Shown here in pieces: positions 39,601 to 45,560 of a DNA stretch of 64,000 nucleotides; positions within the stretch are counted from its first letter, which is position 1, and every line of letters begins with the position of its first letter. A model generated the notes under the pieces. It did no database searches. It was not told the DNA's origin and saw nothing but the letters and a program-made list of their open reading frames with translations. This DNA comes from Pomphorhynchus laevis (Eukaryota; Acanthocephala; Palaeacanthocephala; Echinorhynchida; Pomphorhynchidae), in contig WNNJ02000108.1 in NCBI GenBank assembly GCA_012934845.2, positions 434,001 to 498,000 on the forward strand, read 5' to 3'. Position numbers and translations under genes: made by a program.

Positions 39601-41777
39601 TAATTTAATTCTACTGATGAGTGTTGGCGGGGTCTCTAATGACCCCGCCAACACTCATGATTACATTCATTGATGTCATCATTAATTTTTAAAAACATAA
39701 TTTGAAGACCATTTTCTATAAACGCCGCATTTCGTAAGAAATCCTTGTCGTTGTTTACTCAGCACATCCGTGCACCAATATTATACTTACCGTATCCATT
39801 AAAGATTCAACGAGTGCAGCGACAATTCAGCAACAACCTCTGCCTAGTATCTAAAGATTGTCCACACACTAATTAGATCTGGTTAAGAGCGTAAGCCTCA
39901 GTCAATTAAGAAAAGTGTCGGAAACGTCTTTATTCACAATGTTACACAGGCAACCGAAACGGCCAGTGAGTACCTCATTCTACTGATAAGTGTTGCCGGG
40001 TACTCATTGGTCATCTAGAAGTGACATGGTGACTGAAAGTCGTGAATTAAAATCCAGTCTATCAAGCAACACCATTTAGTATAAATGCCGCATTTCGTAA
40101 GAAATCCTTGACGTTGTTTACTCAGCACATCCGTGCACCAATATTATACTTACCGTATCCATTAAAGATTCTACGAGTGCAGCGACAATTCAGCAACAAC
40201 CTCTGCCTAGTGTTTAAGGATGGTCCACACAGCAATTCGATCTGATAAAGAGCGTAAGCCTAAGTCAATTAAGTGTTGAAAACGCCTTAAGTCATAGAGG
40301 CAGCCGAAACGACCAGTTGAGAATTTAATTCTACTGATGAGTGTTGGCGGGGTCTCTATCACTTCGATGCTAAAGTGGTCGTCTAGAAGTGACACTGAGC
40401 CTGCAGTTTGTTAATCGAAGCCAGTTTCAATCGAATTTCATTTAAAATGAAAATTTAATTTCATTTGAATTGTTTTTCATTACATAACGAATTTCATTCG
40501 GAATCCTGGCCTTTATTTTATTCCGCACAGTTGGACTTAATTTCTGTATACCGAATCCACTTTTGAATTTAACGAGTTAAGCTACTATTCGAATGTGCCG
40601 TAAACTAATCAAACTATCGACGTCATAAATATAACCAGCCCAGATCTTGTTATCTTATCATACAGAGTTGAATCATTTATAAAAATGATTTTAAAAATTA
40701 ATAAAAATACTATTTTATTAATCTTTTAGAGAGATTTAATTTAAAATCTTGAATTTAATTAATATTTCATGAATTAATATTAATTTAGGATGTTGTGACG
40801 TTCAATACTGCAACATTTGTATCTAGATACATCTCTGATTTGTATTCAATAATTAAGTTACCAACGTTAGTTTTAATTAAACTAATAAACTATTTACTTT
40901 TATATAATTGTTAATAATTAATTCAAAAACAAGACAAATAAAATATAATAATTATCACTTTTATAAAATTTATGTTCAAATGCTTAGATAAATTAACTTT
41001 TATCTAAGCATTAATCAACACTTGCTCGACTGTAAATCCAGCACAATTTTTATTTCAATCTTTCTTGAACACTTGCAACAATTGATTACATAACATTTTA
41101 AAAAAATATATCATTTATAACATAACATTTATAAAATACGTAGACTCATATATAGTGATCAGATTATACAATAATCAATACATAGACTCAGTAAGCTGAT
41201 CTGATAGATCTTAGTATATAAAGTGACCAGATTATGCAATCTGTATAAAAGCACTTAACGGTGGCCAGATTATACAATTATCTATTATACTCCAGGGAAT
41301 TTCATAATTATTTTGATTTCATAATCATTTCTTTTGAATATGACTATATAAAAACTAGCCTTTTTAACTCACGTTTTTATGACCATCACGTAGGATACGA
41401 TGATAAAGATACAAAAATTTCCATCCAATAACGTGATTAGTTTCAAATTGGAAACCCTTAGATATAAGCGTCCAGAACAGATGAGCTCCTTCTTCATGAA
41501 ACGTCCCAAGTATTATGTCTAAAATACTGCTAATCACTAAAACATCAAATCGCAATTTCATACTTCGAACATGCTTTTCTTTCGGTTGACATTCAATTGG
41601 TGTCAAAATCTTCTGGGCACTTTGGGTCTAATGTTTCTTTAATGATAGTATAAATAATTATAACAAATAACTAACCTGAGATTGTTCAAATCTTTGTCGA
41701 TCTTCGTCGCTAAATCTACCACGACCGTGAAGATTTCCAATAAAGTTGGGGAAATTGAGGGTACTAAATTGATACAT
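12353..41777 (-). CDS. HIP1R: HIP1/HIP1R/Sla2-family endocytic adaptor, 29 coding exons
   Basis: This is the family of clathrin-coat adaptors that bind PIP2 membranes through an ANTH domain, clathrin light chain through a coiled coil, and F-actin through a THATCH domain. Exons: 41676-41777, 41564-41627, 41373-41518, 38641-38688, 38504-38584, 38381-38457, 36866-36927, 36666-36806, 35031-35088, 34910-34982, 34754-34865, 33955-34082, 33813-33912, 33693-33764, 29488-29578, 29354-29442, 28137-28217, 27063-27177, 26930-27006, 26777-26881, 23077-23257, 20164-20391, 18640-18785, 16266-16349, 16016-16090, 15907-15984, 14122-14201, 12492-12606, 12353-12442. All junctions are GT-AG and phases agree, except that exon 11 is one base too long. 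The product is about 965 residues, against just over 1,000 in vertebrate relatives. The family is sure from the ANTH region. Whether it is HIP1 or HIP1R is not decided. An exon between 14 and 15 could be missing. Confidence 0.9.
14122..14201 (-). CDS. HIP1R: HIP1-family exon 27: THATCH-like region
   Basis: Eighty bases between a tattttag acceptor and a consensus gtaagt donor. The product SSRALFSTALTNIVIQYESV lines up with the SRxVNxxxxxVVxS segment of the I/LWEQ module. Starts in phase 0, ends in phase 2, and joins exon 28 in frame. It has no independent proof of function. Introns on each side are 1.7 and 1.5 kb. Confidence 0.68.
14610..14695 (+). repeat. Copy of the hammerhead-like repeat family
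   Basis: Contains CTACTGATGAGTCCCAATAA followed by CGATTAAG, matching the minus-strand copies at 47.6 and 49.2 kb (CTACTGAT.AG, AATAACGA, ATTAGGATTG). The CUGAUGAG core block is intact, but the GAAA block is degraded. It lies in the 1.5-kb intron after exon 27? No: it is in intron 26 (14,202-15,906) of the HIP1-family gene. Confidence 0.5.
15907..16349 (-). CDS. HIP1R: HIP1-family exons 24-26: THATCH-like region
   Basis: Exon 24 (16266-16349) contains DFDIYRRDSAF, spaced like the EFYAKNSRW motif of the family. Exon 25 (16016-16090) reads SWTISQTFLSKTENVLHSL. Exon 26 (15907-15984) reads CLQLVEIFSNMRDILLKCTE. Introns are 175 and only 31 bp. The 31-bp intron (gtgaat to catttag) is needed to join exons 25 and 26 in phase and keeps roughly the family length. 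The alternative is that exon 25 continues to a gtgttt donor at about 15980. Sequence conservation is low here; the order fits the family better than the residues do. Confidence 0.65.
17352..17523. repeat. Tandem duplication carrying paired AP-1-like sites
   Basis: A unit of about 95 bp is present twice. Each copy holds ATGACTCATGATGAGTCAT, an inverted pair of TGACTCA, the AP-1 (bZIP) core site. It sits in intron 23 of the HIP1-family gene (16,350-18,639). Confidence 0.6.
17870..18370 (-). mobile_element. Element tail, minus orientation
   Basis: In reverse orientation it carries TTTCATCAGAGGAAAGACGT, the GGCCTCGCT...GTTGAGTCGAG block, CGAAAACTGATAAC and CAGTTCCTCCTGA, plus the GACTCAGTTATCTGATA block near 17.88 kb. 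It is the same tail as in the 3.5-5.4 kb array, inserted in intron 23. Confidence 0.7.
18640..18785 (-). CDS. HIP1R: HIP1-family exon 23: start of THATCH-like region
   Basis: Forty-eight codons between a tctacag acceptor and a consensus gtaagt donor. It contains DDLLDAKARIRSSIVDILHN, aligned with the LEVNERIL...LMKAIRLL helix at the N-terminal side of the I/LWEQ (THATCH) module. An apparent ATG at 18810 lies upstream of the acceptor and is not used in this model. Residues about 744-792. Confidence 0.8.
18975..18996. repeat. 22-bp perfect palindrome
   Basis: AAATACCAAAT followed by its exact complement ATTTGGTATTT. A further TACCAAATA copy lies about 15 bp downstream. It is in intron 22. Confidence 0.5.
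20164..20391 (-). CDS. HIP1R: HIP1-family exon 22: region between coiled coil and THATCH domain
   Basis: The largest exon, about 75 codons, flanked by tgattag acceptor and gtaagc donor, phase 1 on both sides. It contains QKYDQNSVITLLCDIQRFSS, equivalent to the segment ending with a serine- and leucine-rich helix in HIP1/HIP1R. It is helical throughout. Family similarity is weak but in the right order and length. The introns on either side are 2.7 and 1.4 kb. Residues about 668-743. Confidence 0.8.
20880..21625 (+). pseudogene. Reverse transcriptase relic plus element tail
   Basis: YIDDI, the RT catalytic block, is at 20910-20921. The frame 21033-21242 reads MDIKLALTKTTIYLYRK and CIPYNIKYNTLNNEILRIA, followed by the AT-rich end of the frame and the typical tail with ATACGTTATTAG and CCGAAACCTGATAAC. 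It closely matches the minus-strand RT at 25.56-26.04 kb. Stops and an internal gap near 20.95 kb show it is dead. It is inserted in intron 21, antisense to the gene. A partial tail just upstream (20.68-20.88 kb) makes this a tandem. Confidence 0.8.
21775..22018. mobile_element. Foldback (MITE-like) element, copy 1
   Basis: Two arms of about 115-120 bp are inverted copies: the left has GATCCATTATTGATAAATAA and TTTTTGATATTTCGCTA, the right TAGCGAAATATCAAAAATAA and the complement. The centre is CTTCAGAAAATTCTGAAG. It has no coding capacity. Other copies are at 51.64-51.89, 51.92-52.18 and about 11.24 kb. It lies in intron 21. Confidence 0.8.
23077..23257 (-). CDS. HIP1R: HIP1-family exon 21: end of coiled coil
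   Basis: Sixty codons starting EMESKLVDAVHDF and ending LEEIPKLIS, like the QLEEPPLIS sequence that follows the coiled coil in human HIP1. The acceptor is tttctag and the donor gtaaaac, leaving phase 1, as needed by exon 22. The open frame continues past the donor for 37 codons, but the continuation has no family match and is taken as intron. Residues about 608-667. Confidence 0.82.
23690..24845 (+). pseudogene. Retroelement C-terminal relic, longer copy
   Basis: Pieces in three frames give LPIKHGGLVLLNI, RMLFASEKGASSWPS, FRDGLSLSFGWDP, KCICGEDVSVTH, RHGGATLNRHDVMRD, ARLDISCLGLFG, RSLMDVSIFN, KYLERVSNVEQ and KIAVALLKADSFCLRG. This is the order in the same animal retroelement C-terminus as at 335-910: LPxxxGGLGL, a CxCG...H...C/H zinc-type motif, then ARLDI and DVRVFN blocks resembling a PD-(D/E)xK nuclease. 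Frameshifts break it. The two long overlapping frames (24014-24721 and 24093-24317) are both parts of this one gene. It sits in intron 20, antisense to the host gene. Confidence 0.8.
25480..26100 (-). pseudogene. Reverse transcriptase fragment (Penelope-like or related), YIDD
   Basis: An open frame (26040-25561) begins MKHMFRYIDDICVFN; YIDD is at 26022-26011. It continues IYPESLILNKTNINDKEG, VYLDMNIKL, LYRKDDIFKF and NEILRIATICNDIGFL, ending LWMDNK. This is the palm-to-thumb region of an RT family common in aquatic invertebrates with the sequence YPxxLxLKKTN...FLDLxI...YDKRDDF...IRxARxC. It is 5'-truncated (about 160 codons). The flank (TTATTTATTATCCATCC) joins the tail repeats. No GIY-YIG endonuclease is seen. 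A diverged partial copy lies at about 25.01-25.35 kb. Assignment to Penelope-like elements is tentative. It lies in intron 20, same strand as the gene. Confidence 0.75.
26777..27177 (-). CDS. HIP1R: HIP1-family exons 18-20: coiled coil
   Basis: Exon 18 (27063-27177) reads QRIQILFDDKAQLEDSIRNL and on to ELKAIISKEE, a clear coiled coil. Exon 19 (26930-27006) is Gln/Asn-rich and ends MLTQRCR. Exon 20 (26777-26881) begins DFEDRLTKMNEQKQYNLEIL. Introns are 56 and 48 bp. The acceptor of exon 19 is placed at aaagaaag (27007) because the nearer ttag puts a stop in frame. The large intron after exon 20 (26,776 down to 23,258) holds a reverse-transcriptase relic and a second retroelement relic. Residues about 509-607. 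Confidence 0.82.
28137..28217 (-). CDS. HIP1R: HIP1-family exon 17: coiled coil
   Basis: Twenty-seven codons with an AG acceptor at 28218-28219 and a gtaatt donor at 28136. Both ends are phase 0, matching exons 16 and 18. The second half (GELKSHLSEINE) is a short amphipathic helix compatible with the coiled coil. There is no strong individual family match. The call rests on phase, splice sites, composition and position between flanking coiled-coil exons. Confidence 0.65.
29354..29578 (-). CDS. HIP1R: HIP1-family exons 15-16: coiled coil
   Basis: Exon 15 (29488-29578) encodes a Gln/Leu/Ala-rich helix ending AKELQ. Exon 16 (29354-29442) reads KKYEQMKSMYADLRDKHVSV, matching the KLKEKHSEL segment of HIP1R. 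The 45-bp intron uses a gtttgt donor. An alternative gtaaat donor seven bases further on gives an immediate stop, so the earlier donor was chosen. Residues about 422-481. The coiled coil here is shorter than in vertebrates, so one or more exons in the 4.1-kb intron before exon 15 may have been missed. Confidence 0.8.
32270..32750. mobile_element. Inverted element with hammerhead-like cores
   Basis: Arms at 32497-32570 and 32660-32745 are inverted (TACGAGAAAATGAGAGAT, GGGGAATTTTTGTACATCGA). Between them on the + strand: AGTACTG, GGTC (587-590), then GCATCCAGTAGTGG, CAATGAG (626-632), GTCA-aaaaa-TGAC and GAAAC (645-649), CGGTACT. GUC, a CUGAUGA-like block and GAAA appear in hammerhead order, with a long stem III (572-588 with 649-664). 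On the minus strand 32340-32270 another core has GGTC, CATCCAGTAGT, ACTGATGA and AAAAC. The + core is altered (CAAUGAG for CUGAUGAG) and stem III has a bulge. In intron 14. Confidence 0.5.
32940..32969. repeat. Perfect 13-bp hairpin with GAAA loop
   Basis: GATTTACCGCTAC, GAAA, GTAGCGGTAAATC: a perfect stem closed by a GNRA-type loop. In intron 14 of the HIP1-family gene, so it would be in the pre-mRNA in minus sense (loop TTTC). Confidence 0.6.
33693..34082 (-). CDS. HIP1R: HIP1-family exons 12-14: acidic linker and start of coiled coil
   Basis: Exon 12 (33955-34082, 42 codons) has no clear family match. Exon 13 (33813-33912) contains SPEDSADLFSLDSSMF, an acidic Asp/Phe-rich stretch. In HIP1 and HIP1R the equivalent linker carries the clathrin- and AP2-binding DLF/FDxxF-type motifs, so DLF here is a plausible binding site (inference). 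Exon 14 (33693-33764) reads RLAEEINQLKQELLNKDK, the heptad-like start of the coiled coil. Introns are 42 and 48 bp. Residues about 322-421. The next long intron (33,692 down to 29,579) is the largest in the gene, about 4.1 kb. Confidence 0.85.
34754..35088 (-). CDS. HIP1R: HIP1-family exons 9-11: end of ANTH domain; exon 11 frameshifted
   Basis: Exon 9 (35031-35088) contains DLDGHHTRFRSIFKK, like LQGHRDRF of HIP1R. Exon 10 (34910-34982) reads YKFLKDLLVIPALT, matching YFKRLIQIPxLP. Exon 11 begins KEPNFLLKDDI, matching the PPNFL motif that closes the domain. Introns are 48 and 44 bp. In exon 11 the + strand has four T at 34800-34803. Read on the minus strand, this shifts the frame and gives a stop e few codons later. 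With three T, as in the copy near 54.66 kb, the exon is open to its gtatgt donor and phases agree with exon 12. This is either a real lesion, an allele, or a homopolymer error. Confidence 0.85.
35327..36302. repeat. A-B-A repeat block inside intron 8
   Basis: Unit A (about 250 bp; AAAGTTAAAGCTTGCATGAA and TGCAAGCTTATTCTTTGACC, with a 10-bp stem AAGCTTGCAT/ATGCAAGCTT) occurs at 35327-35578 and 36047-36302. Unit B (about 465 bp; AGAATACTACATTTAATGCT and following) lies between. The layout resembles terminal direct repeats around a small internal region, but the A ends are not TG...CA and no primer site is seen. Confidence 0.8.
36666..36927 (-). CDS. HIP1R: HIP1-family exons 7-8: ANTH core
   Basis: Exon 7 (36866-36927) reads ISADVMDYLDCILDFQKS, matching the conserved VEMFDYxxCEL helix. 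Exon 8 (36666-36806) contains GQCRLSPL, nearly identical to the family signature GQCRLAPL, then LYDLLVKMLFEMHT. The intron between them is 59 bp. The open frame continues past the donor gtattt at 36665 to a stop at 36586; that extension is intron. The exon 8/9 junction (phase 1) restores a gap-free match to the family. This exon pair sits between two nearly identical 0.7-kb repeats (35.58-36.30 and 37.31-38.04 kb). Confidence 0.93.
37312..38037. repeat. B-A repeat block inside intron 6
   Basis: Nearly identical to 35579-36302, in the same orientation, about 1.73 kb away. The two copies flank exons 7 and 8 of the HIP1-family gene. Confidence 0.85.
38381..38688 (-). CDS. HIP1R: HIP1-family exons 4-6: middle of ANTH domain
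   Basis: Exon 4 (38641-38688) supplies the V that completes the DGHKN-V motif begun in exon 3. Exon 5 (38504-38584) ends MYFHDK. Exon 6 (38381-38457) begins HRFVPGNLQ, equivalent to the HPxFPxxL stretch of HIP1/HIP1R. Introns are 56 and 46 bp. Exon 6 ends in phase 2 before a consensus gtaagt donor, and exon 7 restores the frame. Residues about 105-173. None of these three exons is long enough to appear as an ordinary open frame; they were found by homology and splice sites. Confidence 0.88.
39250..39335. repeat. Inverted repeat
   Basis: GGCTCTTTCTTCGAGAAAA and, about 50 bp on, its near-perfect complement TTTTTCTCGGAGAAAGAGCC. Non-coding, in intron 3. Confidence 0.65.
39420..40450. repeat. 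Satellite-like repeat, period about 363 bp
   Basis: TTGTTTACTCAGCACATCCG recurs at 39751 and 40114. CCGAAACGACCAGT-type blocks recur near 39592, 39950 and 40305, each followed by TTCTACTGATGAGTGTTGGC or a variant. The first copy forms a perfect 18-bp hairpin around 39616-39658 (GAGTGTTGGCGGGGTC with its complement). It is markedly GC-richer than its surroundings. Three partial monomers in intron 3. Confidence 0.75.
41090..41300 (+). mobile_element. Degenerate element-tail fragments
   Basis: ATACGTAGACTCATATATAG and two further copies of the (T)AGACTCAG...TGATC block in tandem. These match the end of the tail family at 3.5-5.4 kb. Confidence 0.55.
41373..41777 (-). CDS. HIP1R: HIP1-family exons 1-3: start and first half of ANTH domain
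   Basis: Exon 1 (34 codons) starts at ATG 41777-41775, directly after a splice-acceptor-like ttttag. Its length and its ending (EDRQRFEQSQ) match the N-terminus of vertebrate HIP1R. Exon 2 carries the basic motif PKEKHVR, the conserved phosphoinositide-contacting stretch of the family. Exon 3 continues with NIILGTFHEEGA and ends with ILRDGHKN. A 45-bp intron (41519-41563) separates exons 2 and 3. It is a multiple of three with no stop, so a naive reading frame runs through it and adds 15 spurious residues. Introns 1 and 2 are 48 and 45 bp; intron 3 is about 2.7 kb. Residues 1 to about 104. Confidence 0.92.
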
Positions 41778-42100
41778 CTAAAATTAAGGAATATTTCAAT
41801 ATTTCACACTGAAATTCATTTATCTATTGAGAAATGCAATCATTATAAGTTATTTTAAATCGTGTGATTGCGAGTGCTTATTTCATAAAAACAGAAAAAG
41901 GACGTTTTAAATTTATCCACATTATACATTAAATTGAAGAGTCCCTTGATAAAATAATAAAAAATAAAAGAGAATTTAATTATCGACGACGATATAAATT
42001 AGTGATTTAGTGAGTTTAGATCTTTGTAAAGAATCGAAGGTAGATAAAGATATTTATTTAACAATTTGGTAAAACAATTTTATAAAGCCTATAACTTAAA
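41778..42100 (-). promoter_or_regulatory. Upstream region of the HIP1-family gene
   Basis: The start codon is preceded immediately by ttttag, so the mRNA 5' end is made by splicing: either an intron in the 5' UTR or a trans-spliced leader acceptor. A second acceptor-like aatttcag lies about 35 bp further upstream. I see no TATA box or CpG-rich segment. The sequence is plain AT-rich DNA. Confidence 0.35.
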
Positions 42101-42239
42101 ATGCTGATCATTATTATTTTTCTGCTTATTTTCAAGCGTTTGATGAATTTTTATATTTCTTATAATTATTTTTCTTTTTCTTATAATGTAGAATTATACA
42201 TCAATAACAACTTTTTTCTTTTTCTTATAATCGAGAAGT

Positions 42240-42420
42240 ATAAATCAACAAAATATTATTAAAATATAAAATTCACAATATACAAATCAACAAAATATTA
42301 TAAAAAATAAATTAACAATTAAGCGAAATGATAACCTCTAATCCTTATTTTGATACATCCTCTGTTATTTATTAGTCAATTCATAAAAATGACTTGAAAT
42401 TTTAATTTGATATATATACA
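42240..42420 (+). mobile_element. Element-tail fragment
   Basis: AAATCAACAAAATATTATTA twice, then GATAACCTCTAATCCTTATT and TCTGTTATTTATTAGTCAAT, all tail-family blocks. Confidence 0.55.
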
Positions 42421-42429
42421 TATATATTG

Positions 42430-42970
42430 AAAGTATCAATAGGGTTATTTGAACCACAGCTTGGGATCCTTGTTTCTGTTGGATTCATAAATATATCGAA
42501 ACAGGTAGGTATATAAAATTAAATCAAGCTTTCTTTTGCAACCGGTGACTCTATGAACATAAGAAACAACCTAAGGAGGTTTCAGATCAAAACGAAGAAT
42601 GAAAGCTGGGATTCAGCTGTTAGCTATATCCAGAGTAAGCCTGACCAAATTATCTTTAATTTTGACCGTTGATTATCTTTGAAATAAAGATAATCAACGG
42701 TAAACTTACCGATTTACATAGCAGAAAAAGACGGGATTTTATTGGACTGCGCAATTAATGACTCAACTCCAAGGCACATTACCGAAGAAAATACTAAATT
42801 TGTAAAGTGTAGATTCTTCCATGTTTAGTATGTGTTGTAGAATTGTGCTACTGACGAAGGGGTAACCCGAAAACGTTTTTAAATAAATTTGCAAAAGAAA
42901 GCACGGTTTAATTAAGACGAAGAGCATTTTCTTGTAAAGCATTCGGGCTAACTCCCCTTCTTCAGTACAC
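42430..42970. mobile_element. Two opposed Penelope-type terminal fragments with hammerhead-like cores
   Basis: On +, 42851-42874 reads CTGACGA-AGGGGTAACCC-GAAAA. On minus, 42965-42939 reads CTGAAGA-AGGGGAGTTAGCCC-GAATGC. Both have the CUGANGA core, a G-rich/C-rich stem II and GAA(A), and they converge on the shared segment TTAATTAAGACGAAGAGC. A third copy of the minus version is at 3.0 kb. Similar motifs are known from terminal repeats of Penelope-like retroelements. A separate hairpin (GTTGATTATCTTT with its complement) lies at about 42.66-42.70 kb. Confidence 0.5.
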
Positions 42971-43139
42971 TGAATAAGTAGCTTTAATCAAGAATTTTTT
43001 AACCAAAAAATCAAATGGATATATAATGTATAAAGTCTTTTATATTTATTTATTATTTATCTTTATTTAAAACTTTTAAAACATTTGTGTTTATGCATAA
43101 TATTTTTCTAAAATAACTGATTTTGATCCATCTATTAAA

Positions 43140-43480
43140 TTTTAAATCTTGAAGCACGAAGATAATAATAAAACCTGGATAACCAAATTTCATCAGAGGA
43201 AATAAGTCATTAGCGTGTATTTGACTTCGTCGTTATATTGGGTCAAGGAATAGAGGCCGAAACCTGATAGCATATCAGTTCTTCCAGATAACATCTAATC
43301 CAGACTTCCTTATTCTGATACATCGTCTGCTATTTATTAGTCAATTCATAAAAATTGACGTTTATTTAAATTTCAATTTTAAATTTTATGTCAATATCAA
43401 TTTATAACAATTATTTATTATTTATAATTATTTATTATTTAAATATTAAATTTTCTCATATATCATGTATAATTATATTA
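43140..43480 (+). mobile_element. Element-tail copy, well preserved
   Basis: AAATTTCATCAGAGGAAATA, TTGGGTCAAGGAATAGAGGC, CCGAAACCTGATAGCATATC, TCTAATCC and TCGTCTGCTATTTATTAGTC follow in the same order as in the 4.1-kb and 21.5-kb copies. Confidence 0.75.
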
Positions 43481-43642
43481 TTTACGCCAAGCAAATAATA
43501 TGAACATTTCAGAATTTTATAGATCATATCTTACAAAGAATAATGAGCAACCCGTTTCATAATGAACACGTAAATTGTAAATTACAAGGTAAAATAATAA
43601 TGATTTTCTTTGCATTAATTTGTTTACCCTGACTCACAACCT

Positions 43643-43843
43643 TTGAAGATGCAAAATCCAGAAAAATATAAAATTAATAAATACATTAGAATTTCATTTG
43701 AGTCTGGTGGATTATTATGCATATTGCTGGAAATATTATACACTCTACGCAAAAGTAAGTTTTATTTTGCTTTCAAGCAATTGGAATTTAAAATAATAAT
43801 GGAATTTAAAATAATAATGGAATTTAAAATGAGAATCACTTAG
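43643..43843 (+). other. Open frame of uncertain status
   Basis: Sixty-six codons: a hydrophilic start, a hydrophobic stretch (GGLLCILLEILYTL) that could span a membrane, then a 3-fold 18-bp repeat ending in EFKIIM units. A gtaagt donor-like site follows YTLRK at 43752. It could be one exon of an unrecognised membrane protein gene or a chance frame. No neighbour exon was found. Confidence 0.2.
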
Positions 43844-44135
43844 CATAATTCTTCCTGAACGTTTTTATTATATATACGGTGTGTCGATTGAAAATGTTAC
43901 AACTTGAAAAGGATCTAAACGATCGAAAGCTTGTTAACAAAATAAAACCTCTTTTTCCTTGAGACAATATTCTTGAAACAATATCTAAGAATCTATAATA
44001 TTTTGAGAAATATGCATAATTATTATAAATGTGATTTTATTCTAATAACATGTAATATCAATTTAAAATTTGATAATATGATCTCAGTTATCCTAACTGA
44101 TAAGTTTAGTGTATCTCAAAAAATGGAAAAACAAA

Positions 44136-44284
44136 TTTTGTTGAAATATTTCCGGACCTCTTCGACTAACTTGTATTTTAGCTGGCTACATATTATGAAG
44201 CTATTATGTAGCTTCTGAAGCTATTATGTAGCCAGCTAAAATACAAGTTAGTCGAAGAGGTCCGGAAATATCTCAACAAAATGA
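44136..44284. repeat. Foldback hairpin with 56-bp arms
   Basis: The left arm (TTGAAATATTTCCGGACCTC ... GCTGGCTACAT) and right arm (ATGTAGCCAGC ... GAGGTCCGGAAATATCTCAA) are near-perfect complements. The loop is made of two GAAGCTATTATGTAGC units. It has no coding content and is different in sequence from the 21.8-kb foldback family. Confidence 0.8.
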
Positions 44285-45114
44285 AATTAAACCGACTACC
44301 AACAAGACGATTTCAATGCATCGAAAAACAAATTATGCTAATGTTATTTTGACTCATTGACAAGTTAATTAAGACGATGATCACAGAAAGGATCTTTACG
44401 TGTAAAATTACAACCGAAAGAATAAGCATAAGCGAATTCCAAATAAATGAAAATTTAATACTCATATTTTTATAGATAAGTAAAAAATTGTTGTTATTAA
44501 AGCAATAAATATTTAATATATTCAAGAAAGCATTAGTTCAACATGATTTTATTCAATAGAGCGTTAGTTATGCTACAACAGTATATTACAGAAAGAGTAA
44601 ATACTTAATGTAAGGAATAGTTTTAAAAAATAACAAAATTATTAAAAAGTATTACCTTTAATTGTTGACCAGTAAAAACTTAATAAATTTTAATAATTTC
44701 GTATCAAATATTAAACATTTACATTTTGAAAATTTTAATCAATAACGAATTACGTGATGAAACGCACAGTATGGAATACAAAACCCAAAATTATATCAAA
44801 AGAATTATTTATTATTGAAAGAGTTTATTTAAGCCAATTTATTTGGTGTGTGTCAATGCACGGCTACTATGATGCATTTTTGATCTGTTCGATAGATTTG
44901 ACATGTCAATGCAAATAATGCATTTGATGGATCCGCAAAAAATTGCTGAAGTCGTGAACAAAATAGTTTCAATAATTTAATTTAACGTAATTTAATAGTT
45001 TCACCTTATATACTTATTTTGTTGAAGTTGAGAGGAGGCAAGTGGACTCAACAAAACTCTACGCTGTATAAAAATATATATTTTAGATGCAACATTTACA
45101 AACTCTCAAAGTAC

Positions 45115-45560
45115 ATTAAAAATAAAAATATTATTTCGTAGGATGGATATATTATAAGATCACAATCGAATATGGATTTCATAGTTTTGTAAATCAACAA
45201 AATATATCCAAAATGAAAATTAACACTTAGCGTTTGGTGACGATGCCAAAATTTGGAGGATTGTCAAGACTTCGTCGGATTGTACTTCACTACAAAGTGA
45301 TCTTGATTGTTTACCGAGCTTGTGTCTGTCAACTGGTCATTTGCTCAATGTGAACAAATGTGCCATGATAATTGATAATAAAAATAATCCCTATGATATA
45401 ATATTGGTGAATCTCAGCTAACTAAGGTATCTAATCACAAAGATATGGGAATCGTCGTTGACATTAAATAAAAATATTATTTCGCAGGATGGATATATTT
45501 TAAGAGCACAATCGAATACGGGTTTCATAGTCTTGCTAATCAACAAAATATATCCTAAAT
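45115..45560 (+). pseudogene. LINE RT palm fragment between 90-bp direct repeats
   Basis: From about 45228 the + frame reads FGDDAKIWRIVKTSSDCTSL, QSDLDCLPSL, LLNVNKC and, after frameshift, HKDMGIVVD: the (FA)DDxKIW...LQxDLxxL...LNVxKC...KDLGVxVD succession of CR1-type LINE reverse transcriptases. It is limited to about 250 bp. Segments 45115-45212 and 45468-45555 on each side are direct repeats (AGGATGGATATATT, CACAATCGAATA, AATCAACAAAATATATCC). Confidence 0.75.

Noticed and set aside
39610-40350. CTACTGATGAG plus CGAAAC as a hammerhead ribozyme in the 363-bp repeat
   Set aside because: The blocks occur in the order GAAA, CUGAUGA, GUC, which is the wrong cyclic order, and the CUGAUGAG lies inside a simple palindrome.
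41519-41563. Open frame reading through between KEKHVR and IILGTFHEE
   Set aside because: Forty-five bases with GT-AG ends; removing them restores the family sequence, while the read-through inserts 15 residues absent from relatives.
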